Assembly (NCBI GenBank): GCA_002706265.1
Contig: PAKU01000026.1
Span: 1 to 64,000 of the forward strand
Source: Polycyclovorans sp.
Lineage (GTDB): Bacteria; Pseudomonadota; Gammaproteobacteria; Nevskiales; Nevskiaceae
DNA length: 64,000 nucleotides
Direction of reading: 5' to 3'
This document shows positions 50,868 through 58,589 of this stretch, one piece after another. The notes under the pieces were generated by a model. That model did no database searches, was not told the DNA's origin, and saw only the letters and a list, made by a program, of their open reading frames with translations. Each line of letters starts with the position of its first letter. Position 1 is the first letter of the stretch. Position numbers and translations under genes: made by a program.

Positions 50868-50915
50868 AAAAAAACCCGCTGAGAGCGGGCGAAAAAAAAC
50901 CCGCCGAGGGGCGGG
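50868..50915 (-). terminator. Two tandem intrinsic terminators inside the late operon
   Basis: Read on the minus strand: stem CCCGCC/GGCGGG (50900-50915) followed by eight T, then stem CCCGCT/AGCGGG (50875-50889) followed by seven T. They separate the cargo cluster (51,134-53,464 plus the 64-residue gene) from the tail tube gene with no room for a new promoter. Confidence 0.9.
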
Positions 50916-50942
50916 TTGCGGTTACCGGCTGAGCCGGATTGG

Positions 50943-51137
50943 TTAGAGCTTCTTGATCAGCTCGATTGCCTGTTCAGGGGTGAAGCCTTCTTTCAGGTAG
51001 GCGTCGTAATGGGCGCGTTTCAGCTTCGCGATCATGGTTGCGTTCTCGATCAGCGCGGGCAGCTTCCGGCGCAGTTCTTCGCCGGCGGCGAGTATCGCAT
51101 CAGGCTTTGTCGGCAGTTGGTGAATCTTGTCTGTCAT
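50943..51137 (-). CDS. Unrecognised 64-residue phage protein
   Basis: Small charged helical protein (LPTKPDAILAAGEELRRKLPAL; LKEGFTPEQAIELIKKL). ATG 51137 overlaps the stop of the glycosyltransferase-like gene (ATGA). It is the last gene before the double terminator. The C-terminal helix pattern resembles small regulatory or chaperone proteins, but no family is recognised. Confidence 0.65.
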   Translation of the reverse strand: MTDKIHQLPTKPDAILAAGEELRRKLPALIENATMIAKLKRAHYDAYLKEGFTPEQAIELIKKL

Positions 51138-51739
51138 GCGTGCATCCTTCGGGCCGCCACTTTGCGGTAATCCCATCCTACATCGCGTGGCCTGGGCTGG
51201 CCGTGGAAACAAATGACGCGGGCCTTGCGGCGGTCGCCTTGAATCTTTGCCGACTGCGCCTCAACACCGAACCGATCAGCCTCGACGTGCGTCTGAATGA
51301 AGCCCTGATCGCCCCAGCATTGCCGGGTGGTGCAGCGGGCCATCCAACGCTCAGGCGCTTTTGAAAACTCGGCATACAGATGCGACATTCCGCCGCGCCA
51401 CGCCATCACGCCGGAACCGATGCCCTCATTCGGGCGGTAGAAGTCAGGCAGCGCCGTGAATTGATCCCGAAACAGCGGCGCGATGTCACCGACGATGACG
51501 GTGTCAAGGTCCAAATACAGAACATGACCGCGAAACACGCTGGGCCGGAACAGTTCGATCTTTGACCACCAGCCCGGCCAGTCGTGACGCAGCGGAATCC
51601 GCTTGCATGGCACGGCGCAGTCCGACAGGCAAACCAGCCGGACGCCCGGTGAATGCTTCTCAAGGTCCGCTTTGATGCGCTCCACATAGTCGGCACCGTA
51701 ATGACCGCCAGACCGCAATACCGTCGCTACGGTGTGCAT
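51134..51739 (-). CDS. Glycosyltransferase-like protein (GT-A fold)
   Basis: 201 residues. The motif VLYLDLDTVIVGDI contains the DxD metal/nucleotide-sugar site of GT-A enzymes. GSGVMAWRG, CWGDQGFIQTHV and VICFHGQPRP give the usual acceptor-side blocks of GT8-like transferases. It probably moves a sugar from a nucleotide donor to a phage or host acceptor. ATG 51739; the open frame upstream overlaps the methyltransferase gene and is not homologous. Confidence 0.75.
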   Translation of the reverse strand: MHTVATVLRSGGHYGADYVERIKADLEKHSPGVRLVCLSDCAVPCKRIPLRHDWPGWWSKIELFRPSVFRGHVLYLDLDTVIVGDIAPLFRDQFTALPDFYRPNEGIGSGVMAWRGGMSHLYAEFSKAPERWMARCTTRQCWGDQGFIQTHVEADRFGVEAQSAKIQGDRRKARVICFHGQPRPRDVGWDYRKVAARRMHA

Positions 51740-52284
51740 TTTGCGATGACGTACTTTGTTTCGCCGGGTTTGATCTCGACGGAACCGAAATGCCGCTGCA
51801 ATGCAGCAACCCACCAGTTCGTTGGCTTGACGGTCAGGTGCAGATGCTCCCCGATCCCCTTGCCCATGTGGCACTCAAACAGTGCGATCTGGAAGAAGGC
51901 GCATCGGGCCGTGCGAAGTGCGATGCCCTTCAGGCAGTCGCTCACATGCTCAGGCGGGATGTGCTCCATCACGTCGCAGCAAAACCCGTAGTCGAACGTG
52001 CCGAATGCGGGCATGTCCCACAGCGTGCCGATGACCTTCGGGCCGTCGAACTCGGTGATGGCATTCTCGGCAATGTCGAATGCAGTCACCCGCAAGCCAT
52101 GATCGGCCAGCCACTGCGACGCCCGGCCAGTACCGGCGCCGTAGTCGCAAAGGGTCTGACCTTCCCGCATGCCCATCCAATCAAACGCGGTCGCCACCAG
52201 CCGGAAGCCGGGCGAGCGTTCGCGATATGCAGGCTGCGCCCACATCTTTTCGTACTTGGCGCGCTCTGCGTTCAAATGATCCAT
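51727..52284 (-). CDS. Class I SAM-dependent methyltransferase
   Basis: 185 residues. Motif I is LCDYGAGTGRAS, the acidic end of beta-2 is TAFDIAENAI, and DVMEHIPPEHV is the motif of small-molecule type methyltransferases. HLTVKPTNWWVAAL follows. It is flanked by sugar-transfer-like genes, so a glycan or nucleotide-sugar substrate is more likely than DNA; no DNA-methylase NPPY-type motif is present. Confidence 0.8.
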   Translation of the reverse strand: MDHLNAERAKYEKMWAQPAYRERSPGFRLVATAFDWMGMREGQTLCDYGAGTGRASQWLADHGLRVTAFDIAENAITEFDGPKVIGTLWDMPAFGTFDYGFCCDVMEHIPPEHVSDCLKGIALRTARCAFFQIALFECHMGKGIGEHLHLTVKPTNWWVAALQRHFGSVEIKPGETKYVIAKCTP

Positions 52285-52853
52285 TCGGGCACCTTTGCGG
52301 GGTCAATTTTTGGGAAACAGGTGACGCGGCTCCATGGGCTCGCGTTCACCACTTCAATTCCAGCGCCCCGCAGTTGCGGCAATGCGCTCTCGAACAACAT
52401 CGACAGATGCGCCAGGCTGCGCGTCATCTTCCCATCAATTCGCGGCTGATCATCGGCGTCCACTCCGCACAAGACAATCCGCTTCGGCCTCATGTGGTAC
52501 GCCAGACCCAGCGCACCGTAGGCGCTGTTGCCGGTGTGGATCGCGCCGGGGTCTTCGCTCAGACCAAGGTTTGCCGACCATCTCCACCGCCACCATTCTG
52601 GACTCGATTTGTCCGCAGGTTCCGCTCCGCGATGCGACACCCGGCGAACATGCCCAGGCTCGCCACACGCGATGTATTTCACCGCCGGGCGTTGCCGATC
52701 GAACCGCTGGCGATTCTCTTCGCTCATGTCGAGGGGGAACCACAAGTCAGCGCGGGGCAGCCAATCGATGGCGCCGTTGACCGCGATGATTGGCGCCTTG
52801 ATCCGATCAAAGTCCACAAGCCGCGCGCTTTGTCCATTGGCGACGATCAGCAT
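52272..52853 (-). CDS. DUF115/MptE-like phage protein, copy 2
   Basis: 193 residues. It starts LIVANGQSARLVDFDRIKAP, a Rossmann-like GxGPS-type opening, and carries HTGNSAYGALGLAYHM followed by KRIVLCGVDADD. The same block occurs in the neighbouring gene, so the two are paralogues. Family members include motility-associated glycosyltransferase-like and pterin-pyrophosphokinase-like proteins. Probably binds a nucleotide sugar; exact reaction unknown. Confidence 0.6.
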   Translation of the reverse strand: MLIVANGQSARLVDFDRIKAPIIAVNGAIDWLPRADLWFPLDMSEENRQRFDRQRPAVKYIACGEPGHVRRVSHRGAEPADKSSPEWWRWRWSANLGLSEDPGAIHTGNSAYGALGLAYHMRPKRIVLCGVDADDQPRIDGKMTRSLAHLSMLFESALPQLRGAGIEVVNASPWSRVTCFPKIDPAKVPEWII

Positions 52854-53464
52854 TTCAAGGCCTCAACCATCGGCATCCGCTCGAAACATTCCAGCGCCGT
52901 CCCCGTCGTGGCATTGATGACGCTAACTCCCGCCTTTGCCATGTCATTCGCCAGCGGCTCGAAGTTGCGCCGCCATGCGTTGATGTGGCTCTCCGGCGCG
53001 CTGAGCATCCCTTCGTGCTCGCCGTGCCAGTGCCCGCCGTTCTTGCGGTGCATGTCGTAGCCCAGCAACACGATCCGTTTCGCGCCCATGTGCCAAGCCA
53101 GATTGATGGCCTGATGCCCACCGTTGCCGCCGGTGTTGATGTGGCCGGGCTCAGTGCAAAGGCCAGCGCCCTGCCCTCTCTCGATTCGGTTGATGCCGTA
53201 TCGCAATTGCGCGGCACTGCTCAGGGTCCATTTCTGACCGGCGAACGCCTCGGCTGCGGTGCCGTAACGTGCCCACCACTGAAAATCGCAGGCGTACAGC
53301 ACGTGCGCCCATGGGATCAGCTCCCACGTGTTGTTGATGACCATCACGCGCCACGACCGGAACCGGCGAAGGTGCGCGACATCGGTGTAAATCATGCTCG
53401 GACCAGATGCGCAGATCACCCACCGATCACACTGCGGCAGTTCAGCGCGACCCGTGGGCGGCAT
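52847..53464 (-). CDS. DUF115/MptE-like phage protein, copy 1
   Basis: 205 residues. WVICASGPSMIYTDV is the nucleotide-binding-type opening. INTGGNGGHQAINLAWHM and KRIVLLGYDMHRKNGGHWHGEH follow, the latter with a His-rich loop that could hold metal. It is a paralogue of the next gene. Start ATG 53464 overlaps the tail terminator gene by 23 bases; a later start is possible. Confidence 0.6.
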   Translation of the reverse strand: MPPTGRAELPQCDRWVICASGPSMIYTDVAHLRRFRSWRVMVINNTWELIPWAHVLYACDFQWWARYGTAAEAFAGQKWTLSSAAQLRYGINRIERGQGAGLCTEPGHINTGGNGGHQAINLAWHMGAKRIVLLGYDMHRKNGGHWHGEHEGMLSAPESHINAWRRNFEPLANDMAKAGVSVINATTGTALECFERMPMVEALKC

Positions 53465-53852
53465 AGGGGATCGTGATGGGCAGCTTCACCCGCGCCGGTT
53501 CTTCGATCACAGCCGAAACGTATGGCGGCCGGGACACATAGGCCGGGCCCAGCACGGTGCCGGTGTCGAAGTACGCGATCAGATCGCGCACAACGTCCAT
53601 TGACGGATTAAGCCCGGCGCCGGGGCGGTTGCAGACCATCGCTTGGCAAAACCCGCGCAGGCTGATGACCTCGGACGCCTTCACGCCGTATTGGAGCGTC
53701 CGGTTCGGGAAATACTTGCACTCAATCCAGATGCCTTCGTCCGGCGGCTCGCCACCGGTGCCGGAGTAGATGACCGGGATCGCCGGGCTGTAACCGGCTG
53801 CGAACGTCCCCGCCAACGTTGCAAAGGCATCCCAAACCGCATCGTCGTTCAT
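53442..53852 (-). CDS. Tail terminator protein (lambda gpU-like)
   Basis: 136 residues (WDAFATLAGTFAAGYSPAIPVIYSG; DEGIWIECKYFPN; ending VKLPITIPYA). The pattern and place after the tail-completion gene match the minor tail U/terminator family that caps the tail tube and joins it to the head. Confidence 0.75.
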   Translation of the reverse strand: MNDDAVWDAFATLAGTFAAGYSPAIPVIYSGTGGEPPDEGIWIECKYFPNRTLQYGVKASEVISLRGFCQAMVCNRPGAGLNPSMDVVRDLIAYFDTGTVLGPAYVSRPPYVSAVIEEPARVKLPITIPYAAHGSR

Positions 53853-54268
53853 CGGATGCGCGCCTTGGCTTCTTGGGTGACCTTTGCCACCGTGGGCCGC
53901 CAGTTCTGCGCGGCGGATCGTAGAAAGCCGTCCTGCGCCTCACGTGCCCGCGCGTACTCAGCTGACCACCCGAAAAAAATCGTGTCGCCAAGCTGCGCCC
54001 GGCCAATAGTGAGGGTCACGCCATCGCCGAGAAAATCGAACGTCGCGCCCTCTTCAATCGGACGGCGCGGGCCGGTGGGCATGCCGGTCAATGATGCAGC
54101 ACCGGAACCACGTAAAAACCCGGTATCGACGCGCATCTTCCCGCCCTTGGCAACCGGCGTTTGGGCTTCCTCAATCGTGCGTTGTACCGATTCGCGGAAA
54201 ATGGCCAGGGCGCGCTTTCTGCACTTGAGCGCCCATGCGTCGGCAACCGCTGATGCTTGTTTGGCCAT
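53849..54268 (-). CDS. Tail completion protein (HK97 gp10 / lambda Z-like)
   Basis: 139 residues, basic, with MRVDTGFLRGSGAAS (the VDTGxLR block common to this family) and a C-terminal YARAREAQDGFLRSAAQNW. It lies between the head protein and terminator genes, as expected for a head-tail joining component. Confidence 0.75.
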   Translation of the reverse strand: MAKQASAVADAWALKCRKRALAIFRESVQRTIEEAQTPVAKGGKMRVDTGFLRGSGAASLTGMPTGPRRPIEEGATFDFLGDGVTLTIGRAQLGDTIFFGWSAEYARAREAQDGFLRSAAQNWRPTVAKVTQEAKARIR

Positions 54269-54269
54269 G

Positions 54270-55298
54270 TCAGGTTGCCTCCCCTATCCAGTCAACGCGG
54301 GTTTGCGACATGCAGCGGCACTGAATCACCTCGGCTGCACCGGCACCCAGTGACGTATCGCCGGGGAACATCAGCATCGCGCCGGATGGGCTGCGAAATG
54401 GCTCGCCCTGTTTCTGGCGCTGGCCATCCATGGCGATGTGCGTGTCACGGGTGCGGCCATCGCCGGACGTGCTCCACTCTTTCAGCACCGAGTCGGCCCG
54501 AAACAGACCTTCTTGGATGCCCTGCTCATAAACCTCATTCCGAGCCGCGTTGAACGCGCTCAGCGACTCAGTGCGGGCGATGGTCTCGCCGCGCAATGCC
54601 AACAGGCGATCCGAGTAACGCCCGACGATGCGATCAACGTCGGCAGCCTTCACCGGCTTCCCGGCATCAATCGCCCGTTGCACGATGCTGTCAAAGCGAC
54701 GATCACGCCGGACGCGCTCAAAATACTGGCGCATCTGCTCCGGATCGCCGCTCAGCAACTGCGCCCTTGCGTTCACCACGTACTGCGCCTGTGGGCCACT
54801 CAGGCCGACGATGCCGCCCGACCTGCGGCCAGTCTGTCGGCTGATGCGCCCAACGATGTCAAGGGCCGTCTGGCGCGGATTGCGGCCTATCTCCGTGCCA
54901 CGTGCCACTGCCGCCCGAATGCCGTCCCGTTGACCGGCCGCAATGTCCACCACCAAGCGGCTGGACTCAGTGCGCAGCCACGTTTCCGCCCGCGTGTTGC
55001 GGACATCAAAGCGGATCGCGGCACGGCCCAAACCACGGGGCGGACGCAACGAACCGGCCTCAATCGTTCCGCCGGTCACGTACACGCCCCGGATTGATTC
55101 GAGCAACTGCGACAAGTCCGCCTCGCTGAATTGCAGGGCGGTGATGACCCCGGCGATGTTGCCGACCGAGATCAGCGACTCCACCTCCGCAATGCTTGCC
55201 GCTCCGACCAAGCGCTGCACCTCGGCCAGATAGGCGCGGGCAACGGTTGGCTCTAGGCGCTCAAGCTCAGCAACCAACTGGCGCGCGGATTTGTTCAC
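54270..55298 (-). CDS. Phage head morphogenesis protein, MuF/SPP1 gp7-like
   Basis: 342 residues. The C-terminal domain has LRGETIARTESLSAFNAARNE, then DGRTRDTHIAMDGQ, SPSGAMLMFPGD and EVIQCRCM, the hallmark of Mu gpF-like minor head proteins that bind the portal. The start is GTG 55298 overlapping the preceding gene. It is placed downstream of the capsid rather than next to portal. Confidence 0.88.
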   Translation of the reverse strand: MNKSARQLVAELERLEPTVARAYLAEVQRLVGAASIAEVESLISVGNIAGVITALQFSEADLSQLLESIRGVYVTGGTIEAGSLRPPRGLGRAAIRFDVRNTRAETWLRTESSRLVVDIAAGQRDGIRAAVARGTEIGRNPRQTALDIVGRISRQTGRRSGGIVGLSGPQAQYVVNARAQLLSGDPEQMRQYFERVRRDRRFDSIVQRAIDAGKPVKAADVDRIVGRYSDRLLALRGETIARTESLSAFNAARNEVYEQGIQEGLFRADSVLKEWSTSGDGRTRDTHIAMDGQRQKQGEPFRSPSGAMLMFPGDTSLGAGAAEVIQCRCMSQTRVDWIGEAT

Positions 55299-55645
55299 AC
55301 CCGCGCGAGAAATTCGTAAAGCAGAACCGTGCCGCCGGGGTTCAGCGGCATCACCTCTGCGAAGTTGTACCGGGCGCCGTCGATCACGATCTTGTCTTTC
55401 GTGTCCGGGACAATTGCAATGGTGGTTGAGATCAGGCCCATCTTGTCGCCGACCTGAATCAGCGTTTCCGAGATCAGCGACAGCTTGTAACCGGCCTCTA
55501 CGATCTGGCAGGGGTACGGGTCGTCAGTAATGACCGGCGCATGTGCCGGGCCTGTCTTGACCAAGCGAACGACGGTGGCGGCCTTTCCATAAGTGCTGAT
55601 CAGGCGTTGCGCCGTGGCGTTCAGGCGGTCGTAGAAAGCGCTCAT
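55295..55645 (-). CDS. Head-tail connector-like protein
   Basis: 116 residues, beta-rich (VTDDPYPCQIVEAGYKLSL; ISTTIAIVPDTKDKIVIDGARYNF). Size and position between the adaptor-like gene and the MuF-like gene suggest a head-closure or stopper component. No enzyme motif. Confidence 0.6.
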   Translation of the reverse strand: MSAFYDRLNATAQRLISTYGKAATVVRLVKTGPAHAPVITDDPYPCQIVEAGYKLSLISETLIQVGDKMGLISTTIAIVPDTKDKIVIDGARYNFAEVMPLNPGGTVLLYEFLARV

Positions 55646-56157
55646 ACCACCGTGATGCCGGGCAGTTCGTAGGGGCGAAACAGCAGCGGCGCAAGAAGCT
55701 CATCGATCACCGCAACAACGGGCCGGTTCGGCGTGCTGTTGGCACTGACCGCGCTTGATGCGTACTGCACCTCTACCGGCCCGACCTTTTCCTTCGTCAC
55801 CTGCGAGGCTGCGACGTAATCAGGCGAAAGGCTGCCGGGCGTGGCCGCTTCACGCAGTGCTGCCTCATAGGCTGCGTGCTGCACTTCTTCGGGGATTTCG
55901 TCCGGCTCGATTTCAAGCCCTTCGTAGTCGGTCGCACCAGTGCGCGGCCATTCACGCGCCTGTGCCCGCCCGCCGGTCTTCACGCCCCGGAACATGGACT
56001 GCCAACGCCCGGACATCAGGCGCCAGCGGTAACGGCCGTCCACGTAATCCGACCCACGAACGAGTGCGGCGGTCTTGGCAGGTTCCGTCAGCGCCGCCCA
56101 CGCGGCATTGGCCCGCGCGAGATGGTAAGCATCAGCCCCAGCAAGATCGCCGTACAC
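55642..56157 (-). CDS. Head-tail adaptor, DnaT-like connector family
   Basis: 171 residues. AWAALTEPAKTAALVRGSDYVDGRYRW and EIPEEVQHAAYEAALREAATPG match a widespread phage connector family that is often annotated as DnaT-like ssDNA-binding. In this context it is most likely the adaptor that docks on the portal. The start is GTG 56157. Confidence 0.7.
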   Translation of the reverse strand: MYGDLAGADAYHLARANAAWAALTEPAKTAALVRGSDYVDGRYRWRLMSGRWQSMFRGVKTGGRAQAREWPRTGATDYEGLEIEPDEIPEEVQHAAYEAALREAATPGSLSPDYVAASQVTKEKVGPVEVQYASSAVSANSTPNRPVVAVIDELLAPLLFRPYELPGITVV

Positions 56158-56159
56158 GA

Positions 56160-56480
56160 TCAGGCTTCCGGTTCTTCTTCATCCGCCTCGGCCAATGCGG
56201 CCTTAAGGCTTTCCAGCGAACTGCGTCGGTCTTTCTTGATGCCGCGCTCGGCCAGGGCGGCGAGAATCGCGCCCTTGTCGTCATCCACGGCAGCCTTGGG
56301 GGCAGCGACGGGGGCGGCTTCGGCCTCGACGATCAGAATGCGGGCCTTGACCCACGCGGCGACGACCTTGTTGTCCTTGACCGCGTTCCAGTTGTGCACG
56401 GACGTTTTCACGCCGGGATCAAGAACCGTCCCGCCGGGCAGACCCAGCGGCGACTTGTGATTGTTGGTGATGATGGCCAT
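56160..56480 (-). CDS. Small acidic phage protein downstream of capsid
   Basis: 106 residues. The N-terminus is IITNNHKSPLGLPGGTVLDPG, followed by WVKARILIVE and an Ala/Glu-rich tail with DDDKGAILAALAERGIKKDRRSSLESLK, a HeH/SAP-like helical motif. Possible head accessory protein. A terminator-like hairpin lies 23 bases upstream. Confidence 0.6.
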   Translation of the reverse strand: MAIITNNHKSPLGLPGGTVLDPGVKTSVHNWNAVKDNKVVAAWVKARILIVEAEAAPVAAPKAAVDDDKGAILAALAERGIKKDRRSSLESLKAALAEADEEEPEA

Positions 56481-56502
56481 GTTCGATCCTTGTAAATGAA
56501 AA

Positions 56503-56522
56503 GCCCCGGAAAACCGGGGCTC
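56503..56522 (-). terminator. Terminator-like hairpin between HNH gene and 56160 gene
   Basis: 8-bp stem AGCCCCGG/CCGGGGCT with loop AAAA, followed on the minus strand by TTTTCATTT. It may end transcripts of the inserted HNH gene or the capsid gene. Confidence 0.65.
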
Positions 56523-56526
56523 TGAA

Positions 56527-57066
56527 CTATATGAATTGTCCGTAGTGTTTCAACTCAGCCTCCCTTCGCGCCGCGATGGCCTCCGGAAGGGTGGCAAAAC
56601 ACCCCAAATGAATCACTCGCTTTTCAACAGAAATACGGGCAAACCACCCATTCGCTCTGTTTTTATGGACTCCACGATGACCGCTTCTGCTCTTGCGGAA
56701 CGTTCGAGTATTGAGGTTGTTTTGAGCCCTTGAAGCAATTCGCAGATTCGTCCATCGGTTGTCATTTCGAATGCGATTCTTATGATCGACATCCATGTCA
56801 GATGGCGGCCATTCTCCGGTCATAAGCAACCACGCCAGATGATGGGCGCGATATTGCCGTCCGAACAAAATGATTATTTTGTAGCCGTCTTTGAGAGTTC
56901 CAGCCTCATCGCCATGAAAACGTCCGCCGCCAAAGCACATGACGCGGACTTTCCAGCGAAAAATGCCGGTCTCCGGATCATAGTCGAGACGGTTTCTGAC
57001 CTCTTCTGCGGTGAAACACCGCCGCTCGCGAAGAGTTTCCTTTGGAGTAAACTCCGACTTGCCCAT
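56527..57066 (-). CDS. HNH homing endonuclease with AP2 domain
   Basis: 179 residues. The HNH core is DVDHKNRIRNDNRWTNLR with HHLAWLLMTGEWP before it. A C-terminal AP2-type DNA-binding domain follows (HRGVHKNRANGWFARISVE and HLGCFATLPEAIAARREAE). It is free-standing between the capsid and accessory genes, AT-richer than its neighbours and bracketed by hairpins, all signs of a mobile intronless endonuclease. ATG 57066 is preceded by GGGG; a longer frame upstream is unlikely. Confidence 0.88.
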   Translation of the reverse strand: MGKSEFTPKETLRERRCFTAEEVRNRLDYDPETGIFRWKVRVMCFGGGRFHGDEAGTLKDGYKIIILFGRQYRAHHLAWLLMTGEWPPSDMDVDHKNRIRNDNRWTNLRIASRAQNNLNTRTFRKSRSGHRGVHKNRANGWFARISVEKRVIHLGCFATLPEAIAARREAELKHYGQFI

Positions 57067-57097
57067 AGCAACCCCCAACGGTTGTTGTGTGGAAGAG

Positions 57098-57125
57098 GGC
57101 CCGGGGTGTTGACGCACCCCGGGCC
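57098..57125 (-). promoter_or_regulatory. 11-bp hairpin after the capsid gene
   Basis: Perfect stem GGCCCGGGGTG/CACCCCGGGCC with a six-base loop, 22 bases past the capsid stop. There is no T run afterwards on the minus strand. It more likely protects the abundant capsid mRNA or marks a processing site than terminates. Confidence 0.5.
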
Positions 57126-57146
57126 TTCGTCTTTCTACCTCAGATG

Positions 57147-58091
57147 CTATACGCCGTCAACGTAGGCGACTTCCTTCGGGAGACGAACGTCGAGGCCACC
57201 CAGGCGCATCACGCCCGGAACGTCCCAACGCAGCGGACCCGACTGGTACACCGGCAGGAACCGGTGCGGCATCGGCATGTGCAGCTTAAGCACCTGCGGA
57301 TCGTTGCGATACGCAATCATTCGCGGAACGCTAGAAACCCCAGCCGCATCCAGCCCACGCAGACCACGAATGGTCAGCGGGCGGCCGGTCATTGCCGTGT
57401 ACACGTTGTTGCGGATGAAGAAGCTCAGCACCGTCTCGTCGCTGTCCGTGGTCATGCGCCGGGTGGCGATGACTTGGAACTTCAGCCACGGCAGGAGCAG
57501 CGTGTCGGCCATTGCAACCGTGTTCGTGCCGTTGAACACATTCAGGATCGCGCTGTTCATGTCCTCGACCATCTGGTCAGGCGTGGCGCTTCCGGGGGCG
57601 CCAACAACGCCCCAGTTGCCGGTGGCAGCAGCGCCAGCCGTCACGCCCTGCGCATCGAACAGGCCGGTGAAGCCCTTCGAGGCATCGCCCAACAGCGCAA
57701 CGCGGTCGACCATTTCTTCGGCGGCACGACGTGCGGCCATGGCGTCTTCGTTGGCTAGGTTGATGCCGAGCAACTGCGCACGGCCCACTTCTTCCCAGCC
57801 CCAGCCGTAGCCGATGCCAGCGGTGTGCACCGGGGTTTCAAACTTCGACCGGGTGGTGCCCGCTTTCGGGATGTCGTCGGAATTGCCATTGATCCAGTCA
57901 GCCGCACCGTGGCGGTCAGAGCTGAAATAGGTCACCGAGCTGGCGAACTCCGAACCGGAGGTGTCAACCGGGATCAGGCCCCGGTACTGAATGTCCGGGT
58001 AGCGGGTTGCGTAAACGCCCGGCTCGATGATCGAGGTTTGGGCGATGACGAATCCGAGCGCGGACTGTGCATCAAAAAGAGGATTGCTCAT
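57147..58091 (-). CDS. Major capsid protein (DUF2184-like)
   Basis: 314 residues. IEPGVYATRYPDIQYRGLIPVD, SKFETPVHTAGIGYGWGWEEV and ANEDAMAARRAAEEMVDRVAL are typical of the HK97-fold family found with DUF1073 portals and DUF2213 proteases. RRMTTDSDETVLSFF and VPRMIAYRNDP complete it. It is third in the head module after portal and protease/scaffold. Confidence 0.85.
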   Translation of the reverse strand: MSNPLFDAQSALGFVIAQTSIIEPGVYATRYPDIQYRGLIPVDTSGSEFASSVTYFSSDRHGAADWINGNSDDIPKAGTTRSKFETPVHTAGIGYGWGWEEVGRAQLLGINLANEDAMAARRAAEEMVDRVALLGDASKGFTGLFDAQGVTAGAAATGNWGVVGAPGSATPDQMVEDMNSAILNVFNGTNTVAMADTLLLPWLKFQVIATRRMTTDSDETVLSFFIRNNVYTAMTGRPLTIRGLRGLDAAGVSSVPRMIAYRNDPQVLKLHMPMPHRFLPVYQSGPLRWDVPGVMRLGGLDVRLPKEVAYVDGV

Positions 58092-58103
58092 GGTATTGGC
58101 TCC

Positions 58104-58589
58104 TTAAGCCAGACGCACAACGGCAAGGCCGGTGGCAGATGCGGAGGTGTCCCAACGGGCGCCAGGGATTTGCACCGCCGAGTTGGCGTTGCTGTCCTGG
58201 AAGTCGCCGTTGGACGGGCGGACGAAAACGCCGTCGCCTGCGGTGCAGCCGCTTGCGCAGACGACCCAGACGTCACGGCCACTGCCCACGGGGGCGATGC
58301 GGGCCGATTCGCCGATGCCGAACGAATCAACCGTCCGGGCGGTGACTTGGCCGTCAACGACCGTCATGCCGGCCGCCGATCGATCCAGCAAGGTGATGCC
58401 CACGAACGTGGTGTCACCGGAGCCGAAGGCTTCGACGCCCTTGTCGGTCGCGCCCTGGGTGACGGCACGGCCGAAGCCGATGACTGCCGTTTCCACGGTG
58501 CGGGAGATGATCGGGCCATTGATCATCGTGGCGGGCATACCCGCTACGGCGACGGCCTGGGTTTCGGGGTAGTTGGTTTGGATAGCCAT
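58104..58589 (-). CDS. Head decoration/cement-like protein
   Basis: 161 residues, mostly beta with many Thr, Val and Gly (AVTQGATDKGVEAFGSGDTTFVGI; VGSGRDVWVVCASGCTAGDGVF). It resembles phage structural cement proteins encoded next to capsid genes. TAATG overlap with the protease/scaffold gene upstream. Confidence 0.7.
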   Translation of the reverse strand: MAIQTNYPETQAVAVAGMPATMINGPIISRTVETAVIGFGRAVTQGATDKGVEAFGSGDTTFVGITLLDRSAAGMTVVDGQVTARTVDSFGIGESARIAPVGSGRDVWVVCASGCTAGDGVFVRPSNGDFQDSNANSAVQIPGARWDTSASATGLAVVRLA

